Below are positions 10,401 through 22,259 of a DNA stretch of 64,000 nt, piece after piece. Position 1 is the first letter of the stretch. The number at the start of each line of letters is the position of its first letter. Source of the DNA: Augochlora pura (Eukaryota > Arthropoda > Insecta > Hymenoptera > Halictidae); assembly GCF_028453695.1 (NCBI RefSeq), contig NC_135779.1, positions 2,728,001 through 2,792,000 on the forward strand. The letters are read 5' to 3'. Made by a program: the position numbers and the translations under genes. The notes beneath the pieces are model-generated. The model made no database searches. It was not told where the DNA came from and saw nothing but the letters and a program-made list of their open reading frames with translations.

Positions 10401-13400
10401 TCGATGATTAAACGGGAACGGTCGAACGTGGCGCGGGTGCCTCGCTCTCCAAACGAAATCTGCAACCCTAAGCGAAAGTTCGTTCATCAGCTACCTCGAT
10501 TGATGCAACTTTAAATCCCTCGGCGCCTGGCACGGTCTTCCAGAGGTCTGAATAGACGGCATGAGTCAGAACCCTTTGACGGTGCGCACGAAATACGAGA
10601 TGCATTGTCCAGGCTGCCTTCCCCTCTGTCTGGCTGTCGCGTCGCGACGAGGATCCGGGGTGCCGAAAGGTCGCGAAACTGCCTTCGAATTTTCTGAAGG
10701 ACCCCATTGAAGTCTCTCGTCGATCTCCGAACTGGAAGAATCATCATCAAGTCGATATTCATTAACGAAACGCATCACGAAGCGATCGGCTCTATTTACA
10801 AAGCTCTATCTATATGCTCGTCAGATTCTAATACATCTGGAAAGGATTGTTGAGCCTCGATTATCCTGTTCTCAAATATCATCGTTATTCATGAGAAATT
10901 AAATGTAAAAATGTATGCCGCATGCCCTCAAGGTCTGTACAGTGATTCTTTTGGTAGAGTGCCCAGATAACCGAGCAGTATTTTTTCGAGCGGACGAAAG
11001 AAATGTGTAAAGTTTTAAAGGTATATACATTTCGGAAGCAATTAGCTAATCTGCAAATTAACCCTTAACTCCTATCGTCGGTCTGCGACATCGTTACTAA
11101 TTACTTATTCATCTGTGGTGAAAATGTGACTGCAAGAAAAATTCTAAAACGAAACCTTTTTGAATACGCTGCTGTTGTTTCAGTCTGTGGGGACACTAAT
11201 GGTGGTTACGTAAATTTTAATAGGTGTAGTAGTTAAGCTTTCAGTATGAATAGCGATACCAGTAATGTAATGAATACGTTTAGAAAAAGAAAGGTAGGGG
11301 GCAAAAGTAACAACGAGGTCGGCAGTGTCGCTAGACCTTGCACAGTAACGCGTTATAGTTAATGAATTGTAAAAGTGAATAACGGTGCATTTAAAGAAGT
11401 TAAGAAAGAACTAATCAGGGTTTTACTGCACGTCGATTGACGAATCGCCGGGTCCAACTCGGGCCATCCCGGACGCGAAACTTGAGTCACGGCGCCGATA
11501 AACCCGAGGAATATCGTTCGTCGAGGAAGGAAGCGGAGGAGGACCGGCGACCGTCGTCCACGCGTAACCGGTCCCATTGCCAAACGAATAAACCTGAAAA
11601 TACTGGTCGAGAAAAACGACTGCGAATATAAACTCGGCCGGGGCGAGGGCGATGTTGCGCGACGGTAGGGAACGGTATTGGCATCGTTCCAGATTTCCCT
11701 AAAATCCCCGCGGGAACGCTATTTGTCGAAGTTCTGGCGGGGCCGCGGGGTCGATACCGGCCTGTTCGTCGAGGACATAAGCGGATTTTTTTACACGCGG
11801 GATAATTGAAACGCGCTCATTGTTCCTTGGCCTTTCGAGACCGCTTTATCTCCGGCACCTTTCATCGGGCAGCTCGGCTTTTTTGTAAACAGTCTGGCCC
11901 GACGCGGCCCGACGCGGCTCCGCGCGGCTCCACGCGAAAAAACGGTCCCGCGTTAATGGATAAACGGACGGCATAATGGTGTCTGCAATTTCGAGCATTG
12001 TTTCAATTTCTAGCGGCGCGCGTACATCGCGGCTCCGGCGATAGCAATTTGGCTGCTCGATAGACCGGACGTAACTCGCACCGTACCCCTACCGATTAAT
12101 AAAATACGCTCTCCTCGGCTCTTCGCTTCCACTAATCTCCTTCGTCCCCTCTCTCCCTCTCACACAACCGCCTCTTTCCTCTTTGTGTCTCAATGCGATC
12201 TCTATAGCAGAATTTACGAGAAACCAGCCTGTTTGGTCGCAGTATCCTGCCCTGATCATACAAATAATTAAAGATACTTTCTGCTATACCTGTACACTTG
12301 CCAGTAATTATAGTACTGCAATTAACTTTGTCTCTATACATGCTTTGTATTCATCAGAATTATTGCTTTACATTTCTACTATATTCTCTTCAAAACGTGC
12401 TCGTTGCTCCCGCATTTGATTTAATTTATTTCTCGTTACCTCATAATGAGCATTCTCCCGTAACCAAAGAAATAATATTTCACTGTTCGCGGCGATGCGA
12501 AAAAGTTAAGTGCATCTGCATCCGCGTAATCGAGTTCCACCGATTGGTCACCGGGTCTTCCGGTTACGTGTTATCCGGTCGAAGGAGGAGAACAAGCCGC
12601 AAAAAGGTCTTCCAATCTAGAAATTCCATAGGAAAGGATAATCGCAGTTCCCCGGTCCGTGGTTCACCCTCTTCATTCCACCCTCGCTCTATTTCCCTTC
12701 GTTGAAATCGAGAACACTGGCGCCTTGTTAACAACGGACAATCGACTTGTCGATAGGAAACGGCGATCTTCCGAAAGGGAAAACATAATTTCAATTTTCC
12801 GAGTTGAACCCGCTACTTCAGAGGCGTTTATACGTATCACGGTGATCGCTGTCGCAAAAGATGTCAGAGATTACTTTCCTATCGCGGTCGCGCTTTCAGA
12901 ACGAAAGTGTTCGAGATAGAGCCGACGACCAATTCTCGGCGGTCACAGCTTCTATCGCCACACGAGTGTACCCCAGGAGACAAGATCGTGTCTCGCAGCC
13001 AAAGGGATTACGAGGACACGATTCGACCATGTTTCGCGGTATCGTCGAGCCCTTTCGTCCAGCTTTCAGCAATCGGTGAACCGTTCGCTCTTCGGGAGCC
13101 GAGACGAACAGTGCCGGGAGCGCTCGTTAACTTCAAAAGGGAGCCGAGGTATTAGACTGCAACCGTAGACCGGCGGCGTCGTCTGGATTCTCGACCGGGA
13201 CGGAGCGACATTTATGAACGAGACTCTCGCGTGCTATTTACCCCATCCCGGCGTCTCCCAACATCGGCGACGGCGACCATTCTCGTCGGAATTATCCGTC
13301 TCATCTCGAGGTCTCGATTCCATCGTGCGAGCTGCGAATCGAGTCGAAGCCCGCCGGAGCCTAGAACAGCGTCCCGATAACGTCGCTTGTCCAGGCCGCC

Positions 13401-15125
13401 TCGGATCGAGCCCCGAGATAACGAAAGTTCGAGAAGTCACCTAAAATCGGTCGACCACGCTCCGAAATTCCCGCAGCGAAGCTCCGTAAGCTCCCTTTAT
13501 TCCCTGGCCCGTGTCTCCGTCGAACCGTTCCATTCCACGCGCGATTTATTGATCCACGCACAATTCTACCTCGACGACCGACTCAAACTCGGCTCGAACA
13601 GTGGCGCTCAGCCAAACACGGCACCCCGCTGCTGATACTGATACGCCTTCGCCTCCGTGCAAGTTTTGTTCCGATCGGTGGGTGCTTGATCGAGATCTCT
13701 GTGGACGTCCGGCAATCGCAGCGAGGATCGGGGACCTCGGACAGCGCAGGAATCGCGCAACTTCACCGTTCGATCTTTGTTCGTCACGAAACAAAAAAAG
13801 ACACGGGAACGCTAACTGTTCTAACGAGAAGCCGATAGTTCGTGGAAACTCGCTCGACAGACATCACCTTTCTCTCCGGCTGTCTGACCTCCCAGTTTTC
13901 TCGAAAGAGCCAGACGAGCAAACGCGCAGCACGCTCATGAAAACCGTATTCGCTGTATCGCGCTTCAGTTTTCGTTTCATTTCGATTCCTAATTAATCAA
14001 CTCGCGTCGCCGCGTACGGAGAAGTTCGCTGAAAAGGCTTCGATGGGTTGGTGGTAAAGATGCGGTGGATTAATCTTCGTTAGGTTGCCTTTTTATAACG
14101 CAGGAACATTTCGTAACGATTATTGCTTGAAAATTCGTTTGCATTTCAGATTCTTTGTTTTACGATTATGGAGACTGCAAACACGCTTCTTTGAACAACT
14201 ATTGGACGCATTTGCATTTGTATGTATTCTGTAATAAAAATCATATAATACATCGTTCCGTCGTTAATTAGGAATTATTTCCGGAACGCCAATTATTCGC
14301 AGCCGGCATAAAGGATTCAAAGACCGAATATCGATGCACTGGCTGCCGTACAACTTCAAACGATTGTTCGTACGGTAAATAATTTCGCTATGCGTAACTC
14401 AAAGTCGACGTGCTGCGTGAATCGAGGCTGCATTATCGTATAAATGGAACGGGACTGGCCGTAAATGTGATCGAAAATTCACATTCGTCGATCGTGAGCG
14501 CGGAAGACCGCCGTCTCGGGCCGTGGAGTCCGCGAAGACCGCGGAAACGGGAAAATTCGAGCATTTTATGAGGCAGACCACGTTCCATAATTGCAGCCAG
14601 CCGTGCCCATTACGAATTTAAATATTGATTCTCGCCGCTGGCGGCCGTAATGGAATCTGAAAAGCCTGGAAACTGGGCTTTGGAATATCGGCTGGCCCGG
14701 GCTGCGCCCAACTTGGACCGTGCTCGCGGCTGTTTCCGCGAGAAACCCTCTGTCCATCGCCTCTTTCGTTGCATTTCGAATGTTGGATCAAAGTAACAGC
14801 AACCTAACGAAGGCGGCTGTGCCTCCGGAGCGCTGCAACCGTGTTCTCGCACGCGTTCCACGATTACGACGATCGTTTCCAGTCTGCGAGGTGCATTTAG
14901 TTAGCAAATGGTTCGTTGGACGTGCGCAAAAGTTCAAAGAATGCTCGAAGGCACGAGGAGTGCTCGTCGAATGTCTTGGCAAAAGCTATACGAACAGTTA
15001 CCGGTTCGATGGAAGTTGTTCTTGTCACATTTAGTAGCTATAGAACGCAGTTGGAATTCGATAGCTTCCTCTTATTTTGAACACTCGTTTCTGCCGAGAT
15101 ACATACATCGTTTCCTTTGAAACAA
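7430..15125. other. Long stretch without recognisable genes
   Basis: GC-rich, CpG-rich blocks alternate with AT-rich patches (8000-8160, 9000-9240, 10,800-11,350, 12,180-12,470, 14,100-14,300). Open frames are short, overlap between strands and match nothing I know. The composition suggests intronic or intergenic DNA. Confidence 0.4.
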
Positions 15126-15188
15126 GGGCGACCCTGCCGACAACTATGCTGCGACAGTCAGTCCCATAAAAGCTCCTGGCATCTCAGA

Positions 15189-15247
15189 GTTCATGTCCAG
15201 CCTCCTCGCGATCGATCTTGATGCGGAACACGTGTACCGAAAATTTC
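15189..15247 (+). repeat. 59-bp direct repeat, copy A
   Basis: This segment matches 15,662-15,720 at about 54 of 59 positions. It opens with GTTCATGTCCAGCCT and closes with GTGTACCGAAAATTTC. Weaker similarity continues upstream in both copies (ACAACYAY, CAGTCAGTC and GGCATCT-like pieces in the same order). Confidence 0.75.
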
Positions 15248-15661
15248 AATCTCTTAGAACGCTGGAAGACAAACAGAAGCCGATATATAATGATAATATA
15301 ATGATAATAAGCGAAAAGGAAATTCGCGTGCTACATTAATACTTTAACTCTACTGATTGAATTCAATTAAAATAGAAGAGTTAATAAATAAACCATATAT
15401 TCAGTATGCTTAGGTTTTTCGGATCCTGATACAATTAAAAAGATGTAATAAATTACCATAAAAGATTATTTGCAGGCAAAGTGTCGATAAGACTAGCATA
15501 AAGGAAGGAACGTAAACGATTGAAAACAGTACAGTAGCAGGAGCTATAGAATTTCCATTGAAACCACCGGAACAGTGTCGACAACCACCCCACACTAGTC
15601 AGTCACAGAGGCTCTCAGCATCTTCGATCGAAGTCTAAACGCAGCGGGAAGAGGGTCGATG

Positions 15662-15720
15662 GTTCATGTCCAGCCTACCGGCGATCGATCTCGATGCGGA
15701 ACATGTGTACCGAAAATTTC
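15662..15720 (+). repeat. 59-bp direct repeat, copy B
   Basis: The second copy of the 15,189-15,247 unit, 473 bases downstream in the same orientation. It is non-coding as far as I can see. Confidence 0.75.
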
Positions 15721-16295
15721 GAGTCCCGTTGGTCCATCGTTCCAGCGGAATGTCGTCGATCGCTATCGAAGGGAGAGGCAGACCTTGTCTATCTGTCCCT
15801 CTTATCCGGTATCGGCGCGAATAACGTTCGGCGTCGTTCCGCTTCCCTTCTTTATCGTTCTCGGTCGCGTTCCATCGTCCATACGTGCACACGTGGAAAC
15901 GTACGCGTACACGTCTAACGACCCCGTTCCCGTTTAGGGACCGATCGCATCGACAACGTCAGCGAAACGAAATTGCTCGGCATCCGGTGAAGCGGTGCGC
16001 GCCGAGCAAAATATCTTCCGTTCGGTTGATTCCGTATCGATGCGAATTACATCTTATCGGCAATGCGACAAACGAGATCGAGTAACACCCATCCTTTCGA
16101 CGAAGTGTACTTACGTCGAATGAAACCGGACGAAAGCTCGAACCCCGTCCTCGATCCAGTAGTTGCAATAATCGCGATTGCGAGTCGCAGACTCCGCGCG
16201 CGAGACAATATTGGATATGTTAAACGAGATCGAGAAGATCGGGCTTGGCCGAGCTGCGAAATGCAATCTGTTTCCCGAATGCGAGGAACGTAGAA

Positions 16296-16440
16296 CCGGT
16301 AGACATTCGTCGTCAGCTTCGCGAGGTGTATGGCCGGCATGCCATAAATGATTCAATGCTAAGGAGATTGGTTGGGGATTTTAACGGTGCAGGACCGACC
16401 ACCTGTGATCCACGATGTCTCACAAATTCGGAAATCTCCT
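16296..16440 (+). pseudogene. Degraded mariner-type helix-turn-helix fragment
   Basis: About 45 codons read IRRQLREVYGRHAIN and, further on, a basic helix and a DPR-like motif, in the order typical of the N-terminal DNA-binding domain of mariner transposases (an IHRRL.EVYG helix, then a WC..F.EGR...DPRSGRP-type linker). The key Gly-Arg-Pro linker is eroded and no DDD catalytic domain follows. This is a dead fragment. The assignment rests on motif order only. Confidence 0.4.
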
Positions 16441-18120
16441 CTCGTGGGGTTCACGGTCGCTTCGTGAACTTGCATCGACAGGTGTCTCAACAACGACTAG
16501 CAATTAATATTAAAACTCGTTTAGCTTTCGACTGACCACCGCAACGCGAACTTAGAGTAATCTGTTTTAAGGAGGACAGTCGCGTTATCTGTTTAGTAAT
16601 TTCTAGACGGGATGAAACCTTTGGTAATTTCGAATACAGATAAAAGATATTACTTCTAAAAGTGAGAGAGGAAGTGAACAAATTTCGAGATCCGTAAAAT
16701 CTATTCACGTTGAGAGATATTCTGTCGAGGCCGTTGAAATGGCCATAATCGGCTCTATGAAATTCTAGTCGGGGCACTAAATGGTGTCCCAGCGAGACTC
16801 GATAAAATATCAGTGCGACAGTAGAAAGCATTTGAAATCAACAAGTAGTTATTCGCGTTGTACAATAGCATCAAACCGAAAGAATATTACGGAAATGAGT
16901 ACTCCGTGTCGCGCGACCCAGCTTATAAATTTTTATATCGCGGAATAAGTAGCTTCGTTTTTACGAAGTTTTCGGGGTTGGCAATCAAAGTGTTAAGATG
17001 AAAATCAGACATCCCGCGGATCGAATCGTCCGGTTCTTTTTGCGGAGGCGGTCCGAACGAGCTCGTTTGCTATGCTACGATCGTCTCGACTCCCTTCTGC
17101 TGACTTTGTCGGCGAAAAAAGTCGAGAAGAACAGGATTAGCAGGAGCCGTTAGCACGAGTTGCTCGCGGCATGTCGGATGCAGCGTTGAGTTTACTACTG
17201 AAAACGTCGGAGAAAGGAGAAAATTTCCCATGGCTTTTGCGATCCGAAAATTTCTAAAGGCCGCCTTTAATCGCGGTGCACGCGATCCCGTACAAACAGC
17301 TCGGCCCGAAAAAATATTCAAAGTCCCGGGAAAATAGGGGCGAGGGGGCGAGAGGAAGGCTCTCTCATCGTCGGAGAGAGGCGGATAAGGATAAATAAAT
17401 AAGAGTAACGCCGCACCGGGACGGGAAACCGGAGAAGCATTACCGTTTGGCCGAGCCGGCCGATACATCGCTTCGCTCCCAACGCATCCAGGCTTTGGCA
17501 GAAACTCGTTCCGCGTGTAGGTTGATGCGATTTCCGAGCGTGGGAGAATGGAGTGTGTCCGGACCGATTTTGCGGCCCTCCGAGTCGTTATTGTCCACAT
17601 CCGTTACCATTCCGGATGTAACACAGAGCGAGATTAACGATTCGTCAATTAGCGAGACTAATGTATTTATGGGCTGCCGGTCTCGTGTTCATGATCTCCT
17701 CGGGCCGTGGTTCTTTCGGACACGAAGAAGCCGTCCGAGTAATTTATTTGTTTAATTGACGAAACGAAGATTTAAGTGGCAAGAGATAAGTAAAAAGATA
17801 TCGCAAGGTAATAGGGAAACTAAAGCCAAAATAATTAATTCGAATACATTTAAAGACGGAGAAAAGATTTTCAATTATCCTTAACAGCCAAAATAACGAA
17901 GCGGTACAATCAAACAATGTATGACACAGAATTTTCAAGAGTGATCCGAATGATGGGTTCATATTGTACAAGATTTGTTCTAAAATGTGTAGCCTTAAAA
18001 TTGTGAAATTTACACAGTGTACTGGGTATTAAAGTGAACGGAATAGAAGAAATTCTGAGCTGACTATTAATAGTTTAATAACGAAAAATTGGGTCAGCTA
18101 TTGAGCAACGTTTCTGTCAA
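16441..18120. other. Non-coding stretch
   Basis: AT-rich at 16,500-17,000 and 17,740-18,120, GC-richer between. I see no supported gene. A CAAAGTGTTAA sequence near 16,988 resembles a TTAA-element end without a partner. Confidence 0.4.
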
Positions 18121-18122
18121 GT

Positions 18123-18299
18123 TAACGTATTTAGGCTTCCCAAGATAGGGCTATCGTCATGCCACAGATAGTCATAGGGGAGGTTTGTCCTGCCTGAAAC
18201 AAGGATTAGGAACCTGTGCTGAACTCGCTCAATGGAGGATTGGCAGGCTACCCGATGCGGGGAGCAAATGACAATCCCATATTCGAGATGTGTTACAAG
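18123..18299 (-). pseudogene. LINE reverse-transcriptase C-terminal fragment
   Basis: The minus strand has an unbroken 59-codon frame with the signature order of the C-terminal part of non-LTR retrotransposon reverse transcriptases: a HLEYG.V.CSPH motif (usually LEY...VWSP), then IERVQHRFL, then a Y-D-Y...SPILG block. The fragment starts against a TA microsatellite (18,306-18,320) and has no intact upstream RT domain. It is a truncated, dead copy of a Jockey/CR1/R1-like LINE. The exact clade cannot be told. Confidence 0.6.
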
Positions 18300-18989
18300 G
18301 CGTTATAATATATATATGTATATCGATCTGTTAATCCGAGAATTTTTCCTACTCGACGAATTTAAGGAGAAAGGAAAACCACGCACACCTCGGAAACTTT
18401 CGATCCGTCGCTATGCAAAACCTATTCCTCGCTTGTACAGAGTTTACCATACCTTCGACAATACCTATCACGGTCCAGCGAACGCGTTGCTCGATATTGA
18501 AAAGCCCCAATTCTTTCCTCGACTGTTTCATTTCTCGCGAAAGCAGAGAGCTCTCGCCGATCTCGCATTCTCGAAATACTTTTTCCTTCGTCTTCCCTTT
18601 CGCGAAGAGGCGAGATGCGAAAAGTATTCGTCGCCGATGAATCTCGTTACGACGAAACGAGAAATAACGAGGTTTTTACCGGCGCGACAGAGATCGAACG
18701 GAATCCTGCGATTTTCGTTTCGAACCTCATTCCGACCGCGCCGCAACAAATAAACTACCCACTGCGAATCCTATGAGAAACGCGAATCTTTATCGGCAAA
18801 CAGGAGGGGGGTAGGGAAAAAAAAAGGTAAATCGTTTTCGTGAATTTCACGATACATCGGCTCCGGTAAGAACGAAAATAGGTAGGGGAGAGGATATCGT
18901 TTCCGGCCCGATAGAAATGCCGTCGGGAGGGCTGCAGTTGTAAACGTTCTTTTTCTTGTATAAATGATAGTTTGAAGTCCATTGGATAG

Positions 18990-19080
18990 AGTGCAGGAAG
19001 TTTGCATTCGGAACACGTTTATCTCGGTAAACGGCGTATGAGATACCTCAATCCACTGCGACGTTTAGCGATTGTATTAT
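18990..19080 (+). repeat. Diverged direct repeat, copy A
   Basis: The segment around GTGCAGGAAGTTTGCATTCG, a CGTTTATCTCGGTAAACGG-like core, GAGATAC and TAGCGATT is repeated in the same order at 19,300-19,395. The match is imperfect, and I estimate it at roughly 60-65 percent by eye. Confidence 0.45.
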
Positions 19081-19299
19081 TTAGCTTACGCATGTGCGAA
19101 TGTGTTTGACAATTTTACGACAGCCACCACTGAATCCATTCGAATCTTTGTGCAGCAATTTTTCTAAACGTATTTTTCAATTTGCTTCTTTGAAATCAAC
19201 GTTGATCTTATCGAATCTAATATGAACAGCTAACGATCACGTCTGACTATTATACAACCCTCTATGGGAAGGTTAAGTTAGCTCGAAGTTGACAAAATA

Positions 19300-19395
19300 T
19301 ACTGCGAGAAGTTTGAATGTGAAACTGCGTTTATCTCGAGAACAGATGCAGGAGATACTTAAATCTGTAGCGATTCTATTCTTCAACTTTCGCAG
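19300..19395 (+). repeat. Diverged direct repeat, copy B
   Basis: The second member of the pair with 18,990-19,080, about 310 bases downstream. It keeps the GAAGTTTG, GCGTTTATCTCGAGAAC, GAGATAC and TAGCGATT blocks. It is non-coding. Confidence 0.45.
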
Positions 19396-19399
19396 ACGA

Positions 19400-21590
19400 T
19401 CTAGCGAAAACAATTTCTGCGTTCCGGGATCGTTGTAGCAGCCCCTCGAGGACGAGCAGGCCGGACTTCGTTACGGATAATAATATAATTGGACGATTCA
19501 TGGGAGCTAAGCTCTCGTACTTGCGCCTATGAGACGCCCTATTATCACGGACCACCGGCTTTGTAATGCAAAACCAATTTCCTCGTTCCGTCTCGTTCGG
19601 AGAGGCGGAGACTCGGGAAGGAAGGTCTCCCTCGTCCTCCTCTTCCGGCCCTTTGCTACCCTCGTTTCATCATCTAGCCCTTCTCCTTATTTTATGAAAA
19701 CTGAAAACATGATTCCGTCTAGTCGAAAATCTAGTCCTCGGAGGATTTGATAGGACAGAGGTGGAGTTGACCCTTCGAAGGCTAAGGCCGAGCTTTATTT
19801 TCCCTCTCGGGGAACCCATCCGGAGGGAGACGGTATTTTTATTCAAATTTCATTCCATCCGCCCCCCCCGGAGTTTCGCGTGCCCGCCCCGTTCCCGGCC
19901 GCGATCGTATTATGCGTCTTCTCGAATAAAATCGACTCGATGCCGAAACTTTCGGAATTTATTCTATTTACGGAAAGCTGATCGTCGGCCCTATAAATTC
20001 GAATTTCTTGCGCGCGACTTTGCCCGGGGAAGCTCGTCTTCTCGCCGTCGCGTCGGCCATGCCGTGCGAGAAACGCTTCTTCCCCCGCGTTCCTAATGGA
20101 CACCGTGCAACACCCGACCAAATGGAAAGCACGCGCCGACCAACACCCGCACACTCGGCCAGACGAGCACGTTCCGGCCGTACGTACGTGCATAACCACA
20201 GTGCATTATAGTTGCGCCCGAAACGCCGAGCTTAGAGTACACGATCCCTTGTACTCCGGCGTCGACTACTTATTGTTTTTAGTTTATTCCGTCCGATAAG
20301 CAGACTTGCTACTTTCAACGAATTTCGGCTTCGAGAACTTCGACAAATTGTTTTCCTGAGTTTAAAGGACATTCAATTGCACATTCGTGCCCACAGCTCG
20401 TATTAGAACCAGTCCATAATTTTTAATTCAATAAGAAAAACTGATAATCAGATTTCAAAATATAGACATTTTTTTAAGACCGCATTCGCGATCAACAGAG
20501 AGAAACAAATTCATCGAAAGTGAACGAACATATTTTTGAAAGAGATCAAAATCCCGTGTTACTTCTTGGTGACGAGAAGATAAGAATCTCGTGTTTCAGT
20601 GTTACTGTCCCCACTCTTTCGCGCCGTGTTCGAACTTGTAGCTCACGAGAGCGCTATGCAAAACCGTGAAGAAAGGATCGCGATAATCGAGAGCGGCGTG
20701 TTCGATTTGAATAGGTGCGAAGAATACAGGTAGCTGGTGTACGCGAATAGACAGCACCTGCGGCGTTCGCGTGCGATAACAGCAGCAAGTATCGGTGCCA
20801 ATGTCAGCGCTGAGTTATCGTCTCGTTGTTTGCCGAGGAGCCGACGGAGCCCGGGTTTCGCCAAAGGCGTTCGAGGAGGACAAACGAGCCTGGAACCAAA
20901 GCCAAGACCGTAAAGACCTGGGCCGAGCTTTCAAACGAGCTTTCCCCGCGACCCTTTAGGACCGCAGTAATTCTATTCGCCGCAAAGGACCGCCGCATTC
21001 TACTTTGCCAGTCGATATTCGAAAATGTTTGAATGTTGCCCGCGGGCTCTCCCCGAAGATTCGCCGTTGCAAAATGATAATGGTCGATCGCTATATCTTG
21101 CCGCTATCTCGCGCGTTTTGCCGGCGAATCCACCGAAACCAGCCATTCTCCTCGATCACGAAGGGTTCGTTCTAGTCGCGAAGACGACCATACCCTCTCG
21201 GGCCGGGGAACCCGATTAACGGAAAATACGAGAATTACTGGTTAATGTTATCCGTTTGGTAGGATTAGGACCGAGAGAAGCGGGCGCTGGACGAGGAAAG
21301 GCGGTGGGAAACGACGATAAGAATAAAATGAGTCGCGAGCATTCGCTGTGAAAGTAGTTGCAGTACGAGAAGAGTTGCTAATGATTCGCTAACGAGATAC
21401 GTGCTCGGTTTGTTTCGTACGAGAACGAAAGACAGGCGGGCTTAGCCTCTAGGAACGAGAGAGATGGCTTTCCCTTCTCTCGAGACCCTCCACACCACCA
21501 CCGACGAGCTTAGTCCCTCTCTTTATCTTTTACCTAGCCCCCATTTTGCTCTTATTGCCAAGATATCGTCTCCTTGTATCGCGCTGTAAC
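19400..21590. other. GC-rich non-coding stretch
   Basis: CpG-rich DNA with no recognisable exon. It ends at a poly-C tract. Confidence 0.4.
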
Positions 21591-21598
21591 GTCTCGCG

Positions 21599-21614
21599 CC
21601 CCCCCCCCCCCCCC
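21599..21614. repeat. Poly-C tract (16)
   Basis: A homopolymer of 16 cytosines. Similar long C runs occur at 41,756-41,772 and 47,661-47,673. Confidence 0.85.
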
Positions 21615-22002
21615 TTTCACCCATTTCGTTTGTCCATCGTAAGTTTCGAATCGTTTCTCTCTTTTCGAAAGTACGGGAATCGGTTCTCTCTTCTCCGAAA
21701 GTCGAGAACCGTTCGGTAACATACTCTAATACGTACAGGTGCACACAGGTACACAAGGGCGGACGATAACTAAAAATACTTCTCTGTCGGGCCGGAAACA
21801 CGAATGAAGCCCCGTGTAAAAGGGAAGTGCAGCTCGACACGGCGAACCTTTGCGTATATACCGAGTTTCCTCCGATACACATCGACTTTTCTCTCGATCC
21901 GAACTACTTTTATTTCCAACCGCTTTACCTCCGGACTCTTATTTACGTGTCGCCGGGAAAGCGTTCCCGTGTCTCGACATCGACGAAGCCCTCCTTGCTG
22001 AC

Positions 22003-22255
22003 TCGGCTCGGCTCGGCTCGGCTCCGCGCCTGCCGGCCAGATGTTTCGATGCCGATACCGATGCCGATGTCGATGTCGATGCCAATGCCGATGCCGATGC
22101 CAATGCCGACGACGACGTCGACGTCGACGTCGATTCTGAAACTGAGGCCGAAGCCAACAAGCCGACGCTCTGTTATGTCATGCCATGCCGTGCTATGCCA
22201 TGCCCTATCGTGCAATGCCATGCTCCGCTATGCCATACCATACCGCCGCGGATGT
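22003..22255. repeat. Three adjacent short tandem repeats: GGCTC, GATGCC and ATGCC
   Basis: A (GGCTC)n pentamer at about 22,003-22,024 is followed by a (GATGCC/GATGTC)n hexamer at about 22,049-22,140, then a diverged (ATGCC)n pentamer at about 22,178-22,253. The hexamer frame gives an Asp-Ala-Asp-Val acidic repeat on the plus strand. With no flanking protein context I treat it as non-coding satellite-like DNA. Confidence 0.7.
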
Positions 22256-22259
22256 CTCC

